NCBI GenBank assembly: GCA_002305075.1
Contig: DBQC01000013.1
Span: 40,222 to 56,034, forward strand
Source of the DNA: Ruminococcaceae bacterium UBA1404
GTDB taxonomy: Bacteria; Bacillota; Clostridia; Oscillospirales; Ruminococcaceae
DNA: 15,813 nucleotides
Reading direction: 5' to 3'
A program made the position numbers and the translations under genes. Within the stretch, counting starts at the first letter, position 1. The number at the start of each line of letters is the position of its first letter. Positions 1 to 6,363 of this stretch are shown piece by piece. The notes beneath the pieces are model-generated. The model was not told the origin of the DNA. It did not search any database and saw nothing but the letters and a program-made list of their open reading frames with translations.

Positions 1-1
1 C

Positions 2-514
2 ATGCCGGTCGCCCCCGAGCCCGAGCCGCCCAGCTTTAAGCAGCGCACCACCGAGTTGATTGCCCAGCTGCGCCAAAATCCCGACGGTCATCCTCTTATC
101 GGCTGCAGCTGCAACTTTAGTGCCCAGGAGCTGGACTCCATGTTCATCAAGGGGCAGGTGGGTTATGGCGGCGTCTATCTGGCTCTCCAGCAGGAGACCG
201 GCCTCTGCCCGCTTTGGAATGCCGCCATCGATGCGGCCGAGAGCGGCCACTTTACATCCCTTTGTGCACCCAACAATGTGTCGGGCTTCGGCTTTGACGG
301 ACGGCGCTACATGAGCTTTGAGAGCATTGAGGCCTGTATGACCCACAAGAGCCGCTTTTTGGCCACCCACTATCTCACACCCGGCGGCCGCTATTACCGG
401 GGCGAGAGCCTTAAAGATGTGTGCTATCACTACAACGGCTCGTCAGCTTGGCATAAGCTGGTGGTGGATGTTGCCTATGGTATGTTGGTGCGGGGACAAC
501 GGGCCAGCCAATAG
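2..514 (+). CDS. Glucosaminidase-like cell-wall hydrolase, C-terminal part (probably truncated by the window edge)
   Basis: The visible 170 residues resemble a GH73-type endo-beta-N-acetylglucosaminidase domain, which cleaves the glycan strands of peptidoglycan. What I see: a stretch GGVYLALQQETG followed by an AAESGHF segment, then NNVSGFGF, which sits where the family usually has an NLFGIK-like motif, then SFESIEACMTHKSRF and a C-terminal GESLKDVCYHYNGS segment. The family's catalytic Glu lies in the first part, but I cannot say which Glu it is here. The first ATG is at base 2, with no room to see a ribosome binding site, signal peptide or wall-binding repeats. The true start is therefore probably upstream of the window, and the Pro/Glu-rich beginning may be a linker. 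The gene ends with TAG just before a hairpin terminator and converges on the spore protein gene. The family call is by pattern recognition only. Confidence 0.65.
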   Translation: MPVAPEPEPPSFKQRTTELIAQLRQNPDGHPLIGCSCNFSAQELDSMFIKGQVGYGGVYLALQQETGLCPLWNAAIDAAESGHFTSLCAPNNVSGFGFDGRRYMSFESIEACMTHKSRFLATHYLTPGGRYYRGESLKDVCYHYNGSSAWHKLVVDVAYGMLVRGQRASQ

Positions 515-533
515 TCCATGCCATAACTAAACA

Positions 534-573
534 AAAATTCCCCGACACAGCTTTTGCCGTGCCGGGGAGTTTT
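534..573. terminator. Bidirectional hairpin terminator between convergent genes
   Basis: CCCCGACAC at 540-548 pairs with GTGCCGGGG at 559-567, with one A-C mismatch and a loop of ten bases. It is followed by TTTT on the plus strand (570-573) and by a TTTTT run on the minus strand (534-538). It can therefore end both the glucosaminidase-like gene and the spore protein gene. Confidence 0.8.
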
Positions 574-601
574 AGATCATGCAAATATTAACTTAAATTG
601 G

Positions 602-799
602 TTACTTAACCGAGTTCTCGTAAGCCTCGATCATGCGCTTGACCATCTGGCCGCCAATGGAACCGGCCTCGCGAGAGGTCATGTCGCCGTTATAGCCCTG
701 CTTGTAGTTTACGCCAACCTCGTTGGCACACTCCATCTTAAACTTATTAAGGGCCTCCCGAGCTTCGGGGACAACCAGCCTATTGCTGCTTTTAGCCAT
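602..799 (-). CDS. Alpha/beta-type small acid-soluble spore protein (SASP)
   Basis: A 65-residue protein with the two conserved SASP blocks: EAREALNKFKMECANEVGV (about residues 12-30) and GDMTSREAGSIGGQMVKRMI (about 39-58). SASPs coat DNA in the dormant spore, protect it from UV and chemicals, and are degraded at germination by the GPR protease. The block around residues 22-24 corresponds to the GPR cleavage region; here the residue after Glu is Cys (MECA), where Ile, Phe or Val is more usual to my knowledge. The start ATG at 797-799 has an AAGGAGT ribosome binding site at 808-814. A sigma-G-like promoter lies upstream. The length is typical of the family. The presence of this gene is the main evidence that the organism forms spores. 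Confidence 0.95.
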   Translation of the reverse strand: MAKSSNRLVVPEAREALNKFKMECANEVGVNYKQGYNGDMTSREAGSIGGQMVKRMIEAYENSVK

Positions 800-847
800 G
801 ATTTTACACTCCTTAAGTTATAGGGTTATTACTTGCGTCTGCGTTTA

Positions 848-877
848 TAGTATGATATGCAGACTTTTTTTTATAGC
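848..877 (-). promoter_or_regulatory. Sigma-G-like promoter of the SASP gene
   Basis: On the minus strand CATACTA (848-854) matches the forespore sigma-G/sigma-F -10 pattern. It is preceded, 17 bases upstream, by GCTATA (872-877) as the -35. The -35 overlaps the last codons of the gene upstream (stop at 871-873). Forespore expression is the established pattern for SASP genes; the assignment here is by motif match only. Confidence 0.7.
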
Positions 878-1413
878 TGTAAATTGTTGGTCTCAGGGCC
901 TAATACTTCTAAAATGTGTGTGTTTTCGGTAAGAAGCAGCGTGCTAACCACACCAAAGGCAATAAAAGGGTCGTCTTGGCCAAAGCCAATGGGTACCTCG
1001 CAGGGATCCACCACTTGTCCGGTCAGGCTGTAAACCCGCCGCATAAGGGCCACCACGGCGCTGTCCTCGGTGCGGCTCGAGAGGGTGAAAGTATCCTTGG
1101 CCGAAAAACCGCAGCTGATAAGCTGACCGTGTAGCGGCCGTGGCCAGCTTTGCCGGGCCGAATCGGCCACCAAGGTCACCGGGCAGCGCAAAATGGGGGG
1201 ATGGCTGTCGGCCGGCAGCAGTACCAAGGCGCCCTCTGCCTCTACGACAGTGGCTTCCCCCGCCAGAGCAATGAGCACCTTGTAACCCCTGGCCGATCCA
1301 AAAATTTTTTGTTGACTTAAAACAAGCGCACCGCCTTGCCGCTCGAAAATGCGGTAGAGCGCCATGCTAAGGCGCTCGCTCAGAGCCGACGCACCCAGTA
1401 TAATGGTATGCAA
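871..1413 (-). CDS. Unrecognised conserved-looking protein, 180 residues, TTG start
   Basis: I do not recognise this protein. I chose the TTG at 1411-1413 because GGAGG (1421-1425) lies seven bases upstream. A longer reading from 1446 would place that ribosome binding site inside the gene. The N-terminus then reads as a hydrophobic strand, HTIILGASALSERLSMAL, reminiscent of a nucleotide-binding or Mur-ligase-like first strand, but there is no clear P-loop. The middle has ISCGFSAKDTFTLSSRTEDSAV (about residues 100-121) and then LTGQVVDPCEVPIGF. There is no signal peptide and no transmembrane segment. It lies between thioredoxin and the spore gene, whose promoter overlaps its 3' end, so no terminator separates the two. 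A function cannot be given. Confidence 0.6.
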   Translation of the reverse strand: MHTIILGASALSERLSMALYRIFERQGGALVLSQQKIFGSARGYKVLIALAGEATVVEAEGALVLLPADSHPPILRCPVTLVADSARQSWPRPLHGQLISCGFSAKDTFTLSSRTEDSAVVALMRRVYSLTGQVVDPCEVPIGFGQDDPFIAFGVVSTLLLTENTHILEVLGPETNNLQL

Positions 1414-1548
1414 AAGCGCACCTCCTGAGTGTATTATGTCCCACAAAACAAAAAAGACGCCGAGACACTTGTTTGGCTCAGCTATAGGATGCGCAGTATA
1501 GGGCGATTTGTGGGGAAAAAGGCCGCAGCATATAGCCGTTTTTTCAGC

Positions 1549-1578
1549 AAAAAAGACCCGCCTGTTAGGGCGGGTCTT
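1549..1578 (-). terminator. Rho-independent terminator of the thioredoxin gene
   Basis: A perfect 10-bp stem, AAGACCCGCC (1553-1562) with GGCGGGTCTT (1569-1578), has a six-base loop. On the minus strand it is followed by a T-run continuing to about 1549. It lies 24 bases beyond the thioredoxin stop codon. Confidence 0.9.
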
Positions 1579-1601
1579 AGTGTTTTGGGTCTATTTTAGG
1601 C

Positions 1602-1922
1602 TTATTTTGCCTTTTCGATCAGCTTTAGGAAGTTCTGCTTGGGCTGCACGCCTACAAGGCGCTCAACCTCCTTACCATCCTTAAAGACAATAACCGTTGG
1701 AATGGTCATCACACGATACTTAGCGGCCAGCGCCTGCTCCTCGTCGATATTCACTTTGCCAACCAGCACCGTATCACCAACCTCGCCGGCCAGCTCGTCG
1801 ATCACCGGACCCAGCATACGGCAGGGACCACACCAGCTTGCCCAAAAGTCGATAAGGGCTACGCCCTTGCCGGCTTCTACCTCAGTCTCAAATTCCGCCG
1901 TTTTTAGATGCTTGCTCGCCAT
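1602..1922 (-). CDS. trxA: Thioredoxin
   Basis: A 106-residue thioredoxin, the normal length for the family. It has the WCGPC redox site (Cys31 and Cys34) in FWASWCGPCRM and the cis-Pro loop TIPT (Pro75), followed by the usual VIVFKDGKEVERLVG strand-turn-strand. It reduces disulfides in cytoplasmic proteins and is itself reduced by thioredoxin reductase, whose gene is not in this window. It could supply electrons to the MsrAB methionine sulfoxide reductase about 6 kb away. The ATG at 1920-1922 has an AAGGAGG site (1931-1937) with an 8-base spacing. It has its own promoter and terminator, so it is monocistronic. Confidence 0.97.
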   Translation of the reverse strand: MASKHLKTAEFETEVEAGKGVALIDFWASWCGPCRMLGPVIDELAGEVGDTVLVGKVNIDEEQALAAKYRVMTIPTVIVFKDGKEVERLVGVQPKQNFLKLIEKAK

Positions 1923-1951
1923 ATGAATATCCTCCTTGACAAATAATGCAA

Positions 1952-1980
1952 ATAATAGTCTAACTGAGCAATAAAAGCAA
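1952..1980 (-). promoter_or_regulatory. Sigma-A-type promoter of trxA
   Basis: On the minus strand TTGCTT (1975-1980), a 17-base spacer and TATTAT (1952-1957) give a good housekeeping promoter. Transcription would begin about 23 bases before the start codon, just ahead of the ribosome binding site. Confidence 0.7.
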
Positions 1981-2092
1981 CTTAATGTTAAGTGTACTCC
2001 AAAATGGTCTTTTTATCAACCAGTTTTTATTATCCCTGTGGACACGCTTTGTTCATTTTTTCCGGTCTTACCTCATATATCACATTTTGCTC

Positions 2093-2120
2093 TTGACTTT
2101 TTTAGCCGGAACGATATAAT
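2093..2120 (+). promoter_or_regulatory. Strong sigma-A-type promoter of the tRNA pair
   Basis: TTGACT (2093-2098), a 16-base spacer and a perfect TATAAT (2115-2120). The tRNA-Gln begins 14 bases after the -10, which fits a short 5' leader. Confidence 0.85.
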
Positions 2121-2133
2121 AGGTAATGCTCGG

Positions 2134-2207
2134 TGCCAGATTGTGTAACGGTAGCACGGCAGACTCTGACTCTGTTTGTCTGGGTTCGAATCCTAGTCTG
2201 GCAACCA
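2134..2207 (+). tRNA. tRNA-Gln (anticodon CUG)
   Basis: The acceptor TGCCAGA (2134-2140) pairs with TCTGGCA (2197-2203), followed by A and an encoded CCA (2205-2207). The anticodon stem GCAGA/TCTGT encloses the loop CTCTGAC, giving anticodon CUG, which reads the CAG glutamine codon. The T arm carries GTTCGAATC. Confidence 0.95.
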
Positions 2208-2212
2208 ACGGT

Positions 2213-2243
2213 GAGCCGTCCAATCCGGACGGCTCCTGTTTTA
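2213..2243 (+). terminator. Stem-loop between the two tRNA genes
   Basis: GAGCCGTCC (2213-2221) pairs perfectly with GGACGGCTC (2227-2235) around a five-base loop, followed by CTGTTTTAT. The T-run is short, so this may be a weak or partial terminator, or a processing/spacer hairpin that lets some transcription continue into tRNA-Pro. No separate promoter is visible for tRNA-Pro. Confidence 0.5.
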
Positions 2244-2252
2244 TCAATTTGT

Positions 2253-2328
2253 CGGGGTATAGCGCAGCTGGTAGCGCGCTTGGTTCGGGACCAAGAGGCC
2301 GCGAGTTCGAGTCTCGCTACTCCGACCA
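2253..2328 (+). tRNA. tRNA-Pro (anticodon CGG)
   Basis: The acceptor CGGGGTA (2253-2259) pairs with TACTCCG (one G-U pair), then A and an encoded CCA (2326-2328). The anticodon stem CTTGG/CCAAG encloses TTCGGGA, giving anticodon CGG, which reads the CCG proline codon. The T arm carries GTTCGAGTC. Confidence 0.95.
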
Positions 2329-2337
2329 CAGAAGAAT

Positions 2338-2393
2338 AAAGGGAAACCCGTATATATAAGCCAAAAACGGCTTGTGTAGACGGGTTTCTCTTT
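2338..2393 (+). terminator. Two-layer hairpin terminator after the tRNAs
   Basis: An outer 14-bp stem pairs AAAGGGAAACCCGT (2338-2351) with ACGGGTTTCTCTTT (2380-2393), including one G-U pair. An inner 5-bp stem pairs AAGCC (2358-2362) with GGCTT (2369-2373). There is no long T-run after the outer stem, but the position right after tRNA-Pro and the strong pairing support a terminator. Confidence 0.65.
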
Positions 2394-2590
2394 ATGTTCG
2401 CAAATCATCTATCCGCACAAAAACGCATCAAAAAACTTGTAAGCTGCACAGAAAATACACAGCGTGAAAGAATGCTTAAATATGTAGGGGGCAAAGCCCC
2501 GCCCCATGGTTCAAGAGCGCCCACTCCATTTATCCGTGTGAAGCTACCCGCTGCCATGCCGAATATGCGGCGTGCCGCCTTTTCTTCTCC
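2394..2590. other. Intergenic stretch with small hairpins, no gene seen
   Basis: I find no supported gene between the tRNA terminator and the MFS promoter. Two small stem-loops are visible: GGGGC-AAA-GCCCC at 2488-2500, and CATGCCG (2555-2561) with CGGCGTG (2568-2574, one G-U pair). A 9-base inverted repeat, TACCCGCTG (2545-2553) and CAGCGGGTA (2595-2603), spans the second hairpin and enters the MFS promoter. These could be an old terminator or part of an operator. Confidence 0.4.
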
Positions 2591-2619
2591 TTGTCAGCGG
2601 GTATAGGTGGTGCTATACT
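2591..2619 (+). promoter_or_regulatory. Sigma-A-type promoter of the MFS gene
   Basis: TTGTCA (2591-2596), a 17-base spacer and TATACT (2614-2619). A second -10-like TATAAT follows at 2621-2626. The -35 and spacer overlap one arm of an inverted repeat (2595-2603). This promoter lies inside a longer open frame that begins at 2591, which argues that the gene really starts later, at 2669. Confidence 0.7.
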
Positions 2620-2668
2620 TTATAATGGCAAAGACCAAAAGAATGAGCGGCAAAGTGAGGCATTGAAC

Positions 2669-3937
2669 ATGAGTGATCTTCCTGGCAAGCGCATCTTCTA
2701 TGGCTGGTATATCGTGGCGGCTACCTGCGTCGTCATTGCGATGACTGTGGGCATCATCAACAACTCCTTCGGCCAGTTTGTCAAGCCGGTGTGCGCCGAT
2801 ATGGGTTTCACCCGCCAGCAGATGAGCCTGAATCAAACCATCCTGTCGGTGGTATCCATGGGCTTCGGCCTCTCCTGGGGCCGGCTCTCCCGACGCATCA
2901 ACCTTAATAACTGGATGCGCCTTTCTGCGGTACTGCTTCCGGCAATCTTTTTTTGCTATTCTTTCGCCAACAGTCTGCTTATGTACTACGCCATCACATT
3001 GCTGCTGGGATTTGCCAACTGCTCTGTCTCCCTGATGATCTTCACTTATATTGTAGGCATGTGGTTTTCCGAGAAGCGCGGCATAGCCATCGGCCTGGCT
3101 TCCATGGGCACCGGGATTGGCGCCGTGGTGATGAACATGGTGATAAGCCAGCTCATCCTCTCCATCGGCTGGCGTGCCACTTACCGGGTGGTGGGTGTAA
3201 TGATGATGGTGGTCATCGTGCCTCTGGTCTGGTTTGTTATACGGGAGAAACCATCGGATATGGGTCTGCTGCCCTACGGTTATGTGGAAGAAGACGACAT
3301 AGAACAAGGAAAACCGTCGCAGTCTTTCTCCAATGGCAGCAGCGCCGAGGATATCATGCGTATGCCCGTGTTTTGGGCTCTGGCTTTTTGCAGCGTGGGC
3401 ATCGTGATGTGTATCAGCATCCTCAGCCCAACGCTTTCGCCCCATCTAAACGATAACGGCTATTCGGTGACATTTGCCGCCATGATGGCCTCCATCTCAA
3501 TGGGCGCGTTGGCTGTGGGCAAGCTGATTTTGGGAAAGCTGTTTGACCGACTGGGTGTTCGCAAAGCTGCGGTGATCGCCTGCAGCTGCACCTTTATCGG
3601 CCTGATCGGCATGATCTTCTGCCGCCACACCATTGCACTGGCTGCCATTGTCCTCGGCATCGGGCTTGGCTGTTCGTTCGGCGCCGTGTGTATGCCCATT
3701 ATCACCCAGACGCTCTTTGGCATGAAAAGCTTTAACTCTATCTACGGAAAGCTTTCTGCCGCCACCAGCCTGGGCGGCGCCATCGCCCCGGTGATTAGCG
3801 GGCAGACATTCGACAGTTTCGGCAGCTATGTGCCGATCTATATTGTGGCTGCCGGGGTAGCGCTTATCGTGATTATCACCCTGTTCATGATGCTCCCTAA
3901 GGAGGATAAAATCCTGGTTGCGGCGAGCAAGGTATGA
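2669..3937 (+). CDS. MFS transporter, oxalate/formate antiporter (OFA)-like
   Basis: A 422-residue integral membrane protein with about twelve hydrophobic segments in two halves, joined by a polar loop (DIEQGKPSQSFSNGSSAEDIMRMP) in the middle. The N-terminus FYGWYIVAATCVVIAMTVGI and the following FGQFVKPVCADMGFTRQQMS are characteristic of the OFA/monocarboxylate branch of the major facilitator superfamily. The loop RLSRR after the second segment and LFDRLGVRK in the second half match the MFS 2-3 and 8-9 loop motifs. The substrate is probably an organic anion, but cannot be told from sequence. The start ATG at 2669 follows AGTGAGG (2654-2660) by eight bases. The gene has its own promoter and is closed by one or two terminators, so it is a single-gene unit. 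Confidence 0.88.
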   Translation: MSDLPGKRIFYGWYIVAATCVVIAMTVGIINNSFGQFVKPVCADMGFTRQQMSLNQTILSVVSMGFGLSWGRLSRRINLNNWMRLSAVLLPAIFFCYSFANSLLMYYAITLLLGFANCSVSLMIFTYIVGMWFSEKRGIAIGLASMGTGIGAVVMNMVISQLILSIGWRATYRVVGVMMMVVIVPLVWFVIREKPSDMGLLPYGYVEEDDIEQGKPSQSFSNGSSAEDIMRMPVFWALAFCSVGIVMCISILSPTLSPHLNDNGYSVTFAAMMASISMGALAVGKLILGKLFDRLGVRKAAVIACSCTFIGLIGMIFCRHTIALAAIVLGIGLGCSFGAVCMPIITQTLFGMKSFNSIYGKLSAATSLGGAIAPVISGQTFDSFGSYVPIYIVAAGVALIVIITLFMMLPKEDKILVAASKV

Positions 3938-3969
3938 GCACTGTGTTCACTAGGGCAATTTAAGCCCGG

Positions 3970-4007
3970 CTAAACAAAGCACCGGCCTGCTTGTTTTTTC
4001 TGTTTAG
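3970..4007 (+). terminator. Hairpin with T-run after the MFS gene
   Basis: AAGCA (3977-3981) pairs with TGCTT (3988-3992) around CCGGCC, followed by GTTTTTTC. An additional pair of arms, CTAAACA (3970-3976) and TGTTTAG (4001-4007), flanks it. It lies about 35 bases after the stop codon and is probably the primary terminator of the transporter gene. Confidence 0.6.
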
Positions 4008-4042
4008 GGTAAACTCCAGCGCTGCATCTGCATAAAACTACT

Positions 4043-4069
4043 AAGCCCCCCGTTTATAGGGGGGCTTTT
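4043..4069 (+). terminator. Strong rho-independent terminator
   Basis: AAGCCCCCC (4043-4051) pairs perfectly with GGGGGGCTT (4059-4067) around a seven-base loop and continues into TTTT. This is a second barrier between the MFS gene and the surface-protein region. Confidence 0.85.
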
Positions 4070-4080
4070 CATCGTTTAGG

Positions 4081-4452
4081 CTACCGCTTTACCGGCTGAT
4101 GGATTATATCATCAGGGTTAGGTGGTCTGATAGCCTTGGGGTTTATAGCATGGTTATGGCTACAGCGGCAGGCTAATAAAATCTGTTTTGCGTCCCCGGA
4201 TTTATGCCGAGGGCGCATTGTTCTAAGGTAAAAAATTATGTAATAAGCCGTGCACATGTCTACATGTAATATTAAAGTAACCAAATATTGGCATAATACA
4301 CATGTAAGATTTAGCTGGATAATTATGCAGGACATGGTAACCGTCAATAATCTGCCCAGATAATCCAGAAAACACTGTCATCTGCCGGCTTTTGCGGCAT
4401 CGTTCACCGGTTACCATACCGAAATCACGCCATTGATTTATCCCATATGTTA
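4081..4452 (+). other. AT-rich leader region of the surface-protein gene, with inverted repeats
   Basis: No convincing gene. Visible structure: a 10-bp stem with one mismatch and one G-U pair, GCGTCCCCGG (4190-4199) with CCGAGGGCGC (4207-4216); three copies of the palindrome ACATGT (4254-4259, 4262-4267, 4300-4305); and a perfect 10-base inverted repeat, ATGGTAACCG (4334-4343) and CGGTTACCAT (4408-4417), which encloses a smaller stem TGCCG/CGGCA (4383-4399). I could not assign a good -35/-10 pair. The base composition is more AT-rich than the flanks. It may hold an operator and a structured 5' untranslated leader. I recognise no known riboswitch class. Confidence 0.4.
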
Positions 4453-4467
4453 AAAGGAGGAGTTCAA

Positions 4468-6267
4468 ATGAAAGCCAGAACATCAAAAAGCATCCTTTGT
4501 CTGATGCTCACTGCGGTTATGCTTTTCAGCTTTGCCGGATCAGGCATCCACGCAGTTGCAGAAACTCCTGAACCGGAAGGCGAACAGCAAAGCGCCGCAA
4601 CCACAGCGGATGATACATCCGCACAAGTTCCCGGTGACGATACTGCCGATGAGACAGAGGTGGACCCCGATGAGCAATCCGCCCAAGACCCCGGCGAAGA
4701 AGTTACCGAAGACGAAAAGGAAGCCCCGGATGATAAATCCGACCAAGAGCCCGCAGCAGCCGTAAATCGGGCGGCCGCTGCACAAACGGTCGAACCACCC
4801 GAGTTCATTGAGGTTCGTGTGCCGGCAATTTGGTATCCCATCGATTTGGATACGCACGAGGTTATCCCGGGGCTTAACCCCATTCCCACCAATCCGGAAA
4901 TGTATGAGCTGCCCGAGTTCGCCAAGCGCGACAGCGATGGCATCTACCAAATCGACTATATGGGCATATTAAAAGAATCACCGAGCCAAACACAGCACTC
5001 CAATTTTATGTATACCGGAAACCTGTTTTTTACCGATCGGTTTCATCGAATTGTCGCACAAGGCTGTAGTTTTTTGACTATTCCGGGCACGGTTAGTAGC
5101 GTTTTTAAGGTGGCATACGGAGCGTTTATCGACGAGAACTACACCAACGGGCTTTATGGGTTTAGCTCGACGCCCTACCAAGAGGGCGAAACCCTGCATC
5201 TGTATGTTGCGACGCAAGAGGGCAATTTGTCGGATGCATCTTTCTTTCAGAACGAGCTCACCATTATATCCACAGACGACAATAGCATAAGGGCGCAGCT
5301 TATCGACAACATTGATGAGGTAACTTATCATCATTTTGGTGCTGGATATAGCGATTACAATCCTTCAGCCGTGTTTGAGCCCAGTAATATCGAGACCATA
5401 TGGCTCTATAAGTACGACCAAGACGATCCGTCTACAGGCGAGTTTATCATGGGTCCCGACGGCGACTACCAGAACTTTACCGGCGGCGGTTTCTCGAGCC
5501 TAGAGGCCGGCCGGTATGAGGTGGTATTCCCGATTTATTGGAAGGAACCCATTCCCGAGTATTTAAGCGCCCCTGATAAATTCTCTCGCAACCGCTATAC
5601 TTTTGATGATACCTTCCACTTTACCCTAAACTATGTACCCGGTTACACCGTCGAGGTAACCAAAACCCTGAGCGGTGCGACGCTGCCCTCCGACTTCTAT
5701 ATTGAGCTGGTTGGGGAGTATGAGTATGAACTGTACAGGGCCGCCCCGCTTCAGGTGGCCGAGGAAGTGCCCCCGACCTTCGTGCTCGATATAGAAAATG
5801 CCGACAGCTTTGAAGATGGCGTCTATCGCTGGGTGGTTACGCATCTTGCGCCGGGTACCTACACCGCCACCGAGTATAACTACACCATTAGCGGCATGAC
5901 CTGGAGCGGCGTTGCAACGGTGACCAAAACCATTCCCGAGATGACCCCTATGATGGTGGAAGAAGATCAGGAAGAGGACTATGCAGCAGTATTTAGTTTG
6001 ACCAATGCCTATTCGTCCATTTCCGGTCCCGGCCCCGAGGACGATGATGACGATTACGATGACGATACCACCACCATTGTGGACACCACTCCCCCGCTGA
6101 GCGCTACGCCCGAGCAGGTCATCACCATCGAAGAGCCTAAGATCCCGCTGGCTGCTCTGCCTTACACCGGCGCCAGCAGCAATGCAGCATCTCTGCTGGC
6201 CCTTGGGCTGATGGGTGCCTTGAGCGCCGCTGTACCGATGTTCAGCAAAAAGAAAAAAGACCGTTAG
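4468..6267 (+). CDS. Secreted acidic cell-wall-anchored (LPXTG-type) surface protein
   Basis: A 599-residue protein. Residues 1-31 are a signal peptide (KARTSK, hydrophobic core, cleavage likely after AVA). Residues about 32-100 are a low-complexity acidic Glu/Asp/Pro/Ala/Thr stretch. Residues about 110-385 form a globular region I do not recognise, rich in aromatic and Asp residues. Residues about 390-510 (YTVEVTKTLSGATLPSDFYIEL through APGTYTATEYNYTISG) resemble pilin-type or Cna-B-like beta-sandwich repeats of Gram-positive adhesins. A Gly/Pro and poly-Asp linker follows. The C-terminus has LPYTG (564-568), a hydrophobic segment and a KKKKDR tail, the canonical sortase signal. The start at 4468 follows AAAAGGAGG by seven bases, better than the in-frame ATG at 4447. 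No sortase or partner pilin is in the window. The role is likely adhesion or surface display; the ligand is unknown. Confidence 0.85.
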   Translation: MKARTSKSILCLMLTAVMLFSFAGSGIHAVAETPEPEGEQQSAATTADDTSAQVPGDDTADETEVDPDEQSAQDPGEEVTEDEKEAPDDKSDQEPAAAVNRAAAAQTVEPPEFIEVRVPAIWYPIDLDTHEVIPGLNPIPTNPEMYELPEFAKRDSDGIYQIDYMGILKESPSQTQHSNFMYTGNLFFTDRFHRIVAQGCSFLTIPGTVSSVFKVAYGAFIDENYTNGLYGFSSTPYQEGETLHLYVATQEGNLSDASFFQNELTIISTDDNSIRAQLIDNIDEVTYHHFGAGYSDYNPSAVFEPSNIETIWLYKYDQDDPSTGEFIMGPDGDYQNFTGGGFSSLEAGRYEVVFPIYWKEPIPEYLSAPDKFSRNRYTFDDTFHFTLNYVPGYTVEVTKTLSGATLPSDFYIELVGEYEYELYRAAPLQVAEEVPPTFVLDIENADSFEDGVYRWVVTHLAPGTYTATEYNYTISGMTWSGVATVTKTIPEMTPMMVEEDQEEDYAAVFSLTNAYSSISGPGPEDDDDDYDDDTTTIVDTTPPLSATPEQVITIEEPKIPLAALPYTGASSNAASLLALGLMGALSAAVPMFSKKKKDR

Positions 6268-6319
6268 ATTAAATCGGACCAAGGGGTAACAACCCGCAAA
6301 ATAAGACGACTATAAGCAC

Positions 6320-6356
6320 AAAAAAGCCCGGAGCTCTATCGGCTCCGGGCTTTTTT
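6320..6356. terminator. Strong bidirectional terminator
   Basis: AAAAAAGCCCGGAGC (6320-6334) pairs perfectly with GCTCCGGGCTTTTTT (6342-6356) around a seven-base loop, with T-runs on both strands. It serves the surface-protein gene on plus and the DUF438 gene on minus, which converge here. Confidence 0.93.
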
Positions 6357-6363
6357 ATTATTC

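Noticed and set aside
1432..1438. CATAATA on the minus strand as a sporulation promoter of the 180-residue gene
   Set aside because: The predicted transcript would begin at the first base of the ribosome binding site, and no matching -35 is visible.
2134..2500. Integration site (att) of a mobile element at the tRNA pair
   Set aside because: No second copy of a tRNA 3' end and no integrase, excisionase or phage gene is found in the window.
2594..3445. Long minus-strand open frame, 283 residues, rich in His
   Set aside because: It lies opposite the MFS gene. Its His-rich composition is the mirror of codons for hydrophobic residues, and it has no ribosome binding site or family resemblance.
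4254..4305. Three ACATGT copies as a CRISPR or tandem-repeat array
   Set aside because: The copies are only six bases long, with unequal spacing (8 and 38 bases) and no longer shared unit.
5626..6282. Minus-strand open frame of 218 residues opposite the surface protein
   Set aside because: It is Ile/Val/Gly-rich only because it mirrors the Asp- and Thr-rich coding strand; there is no start signal.
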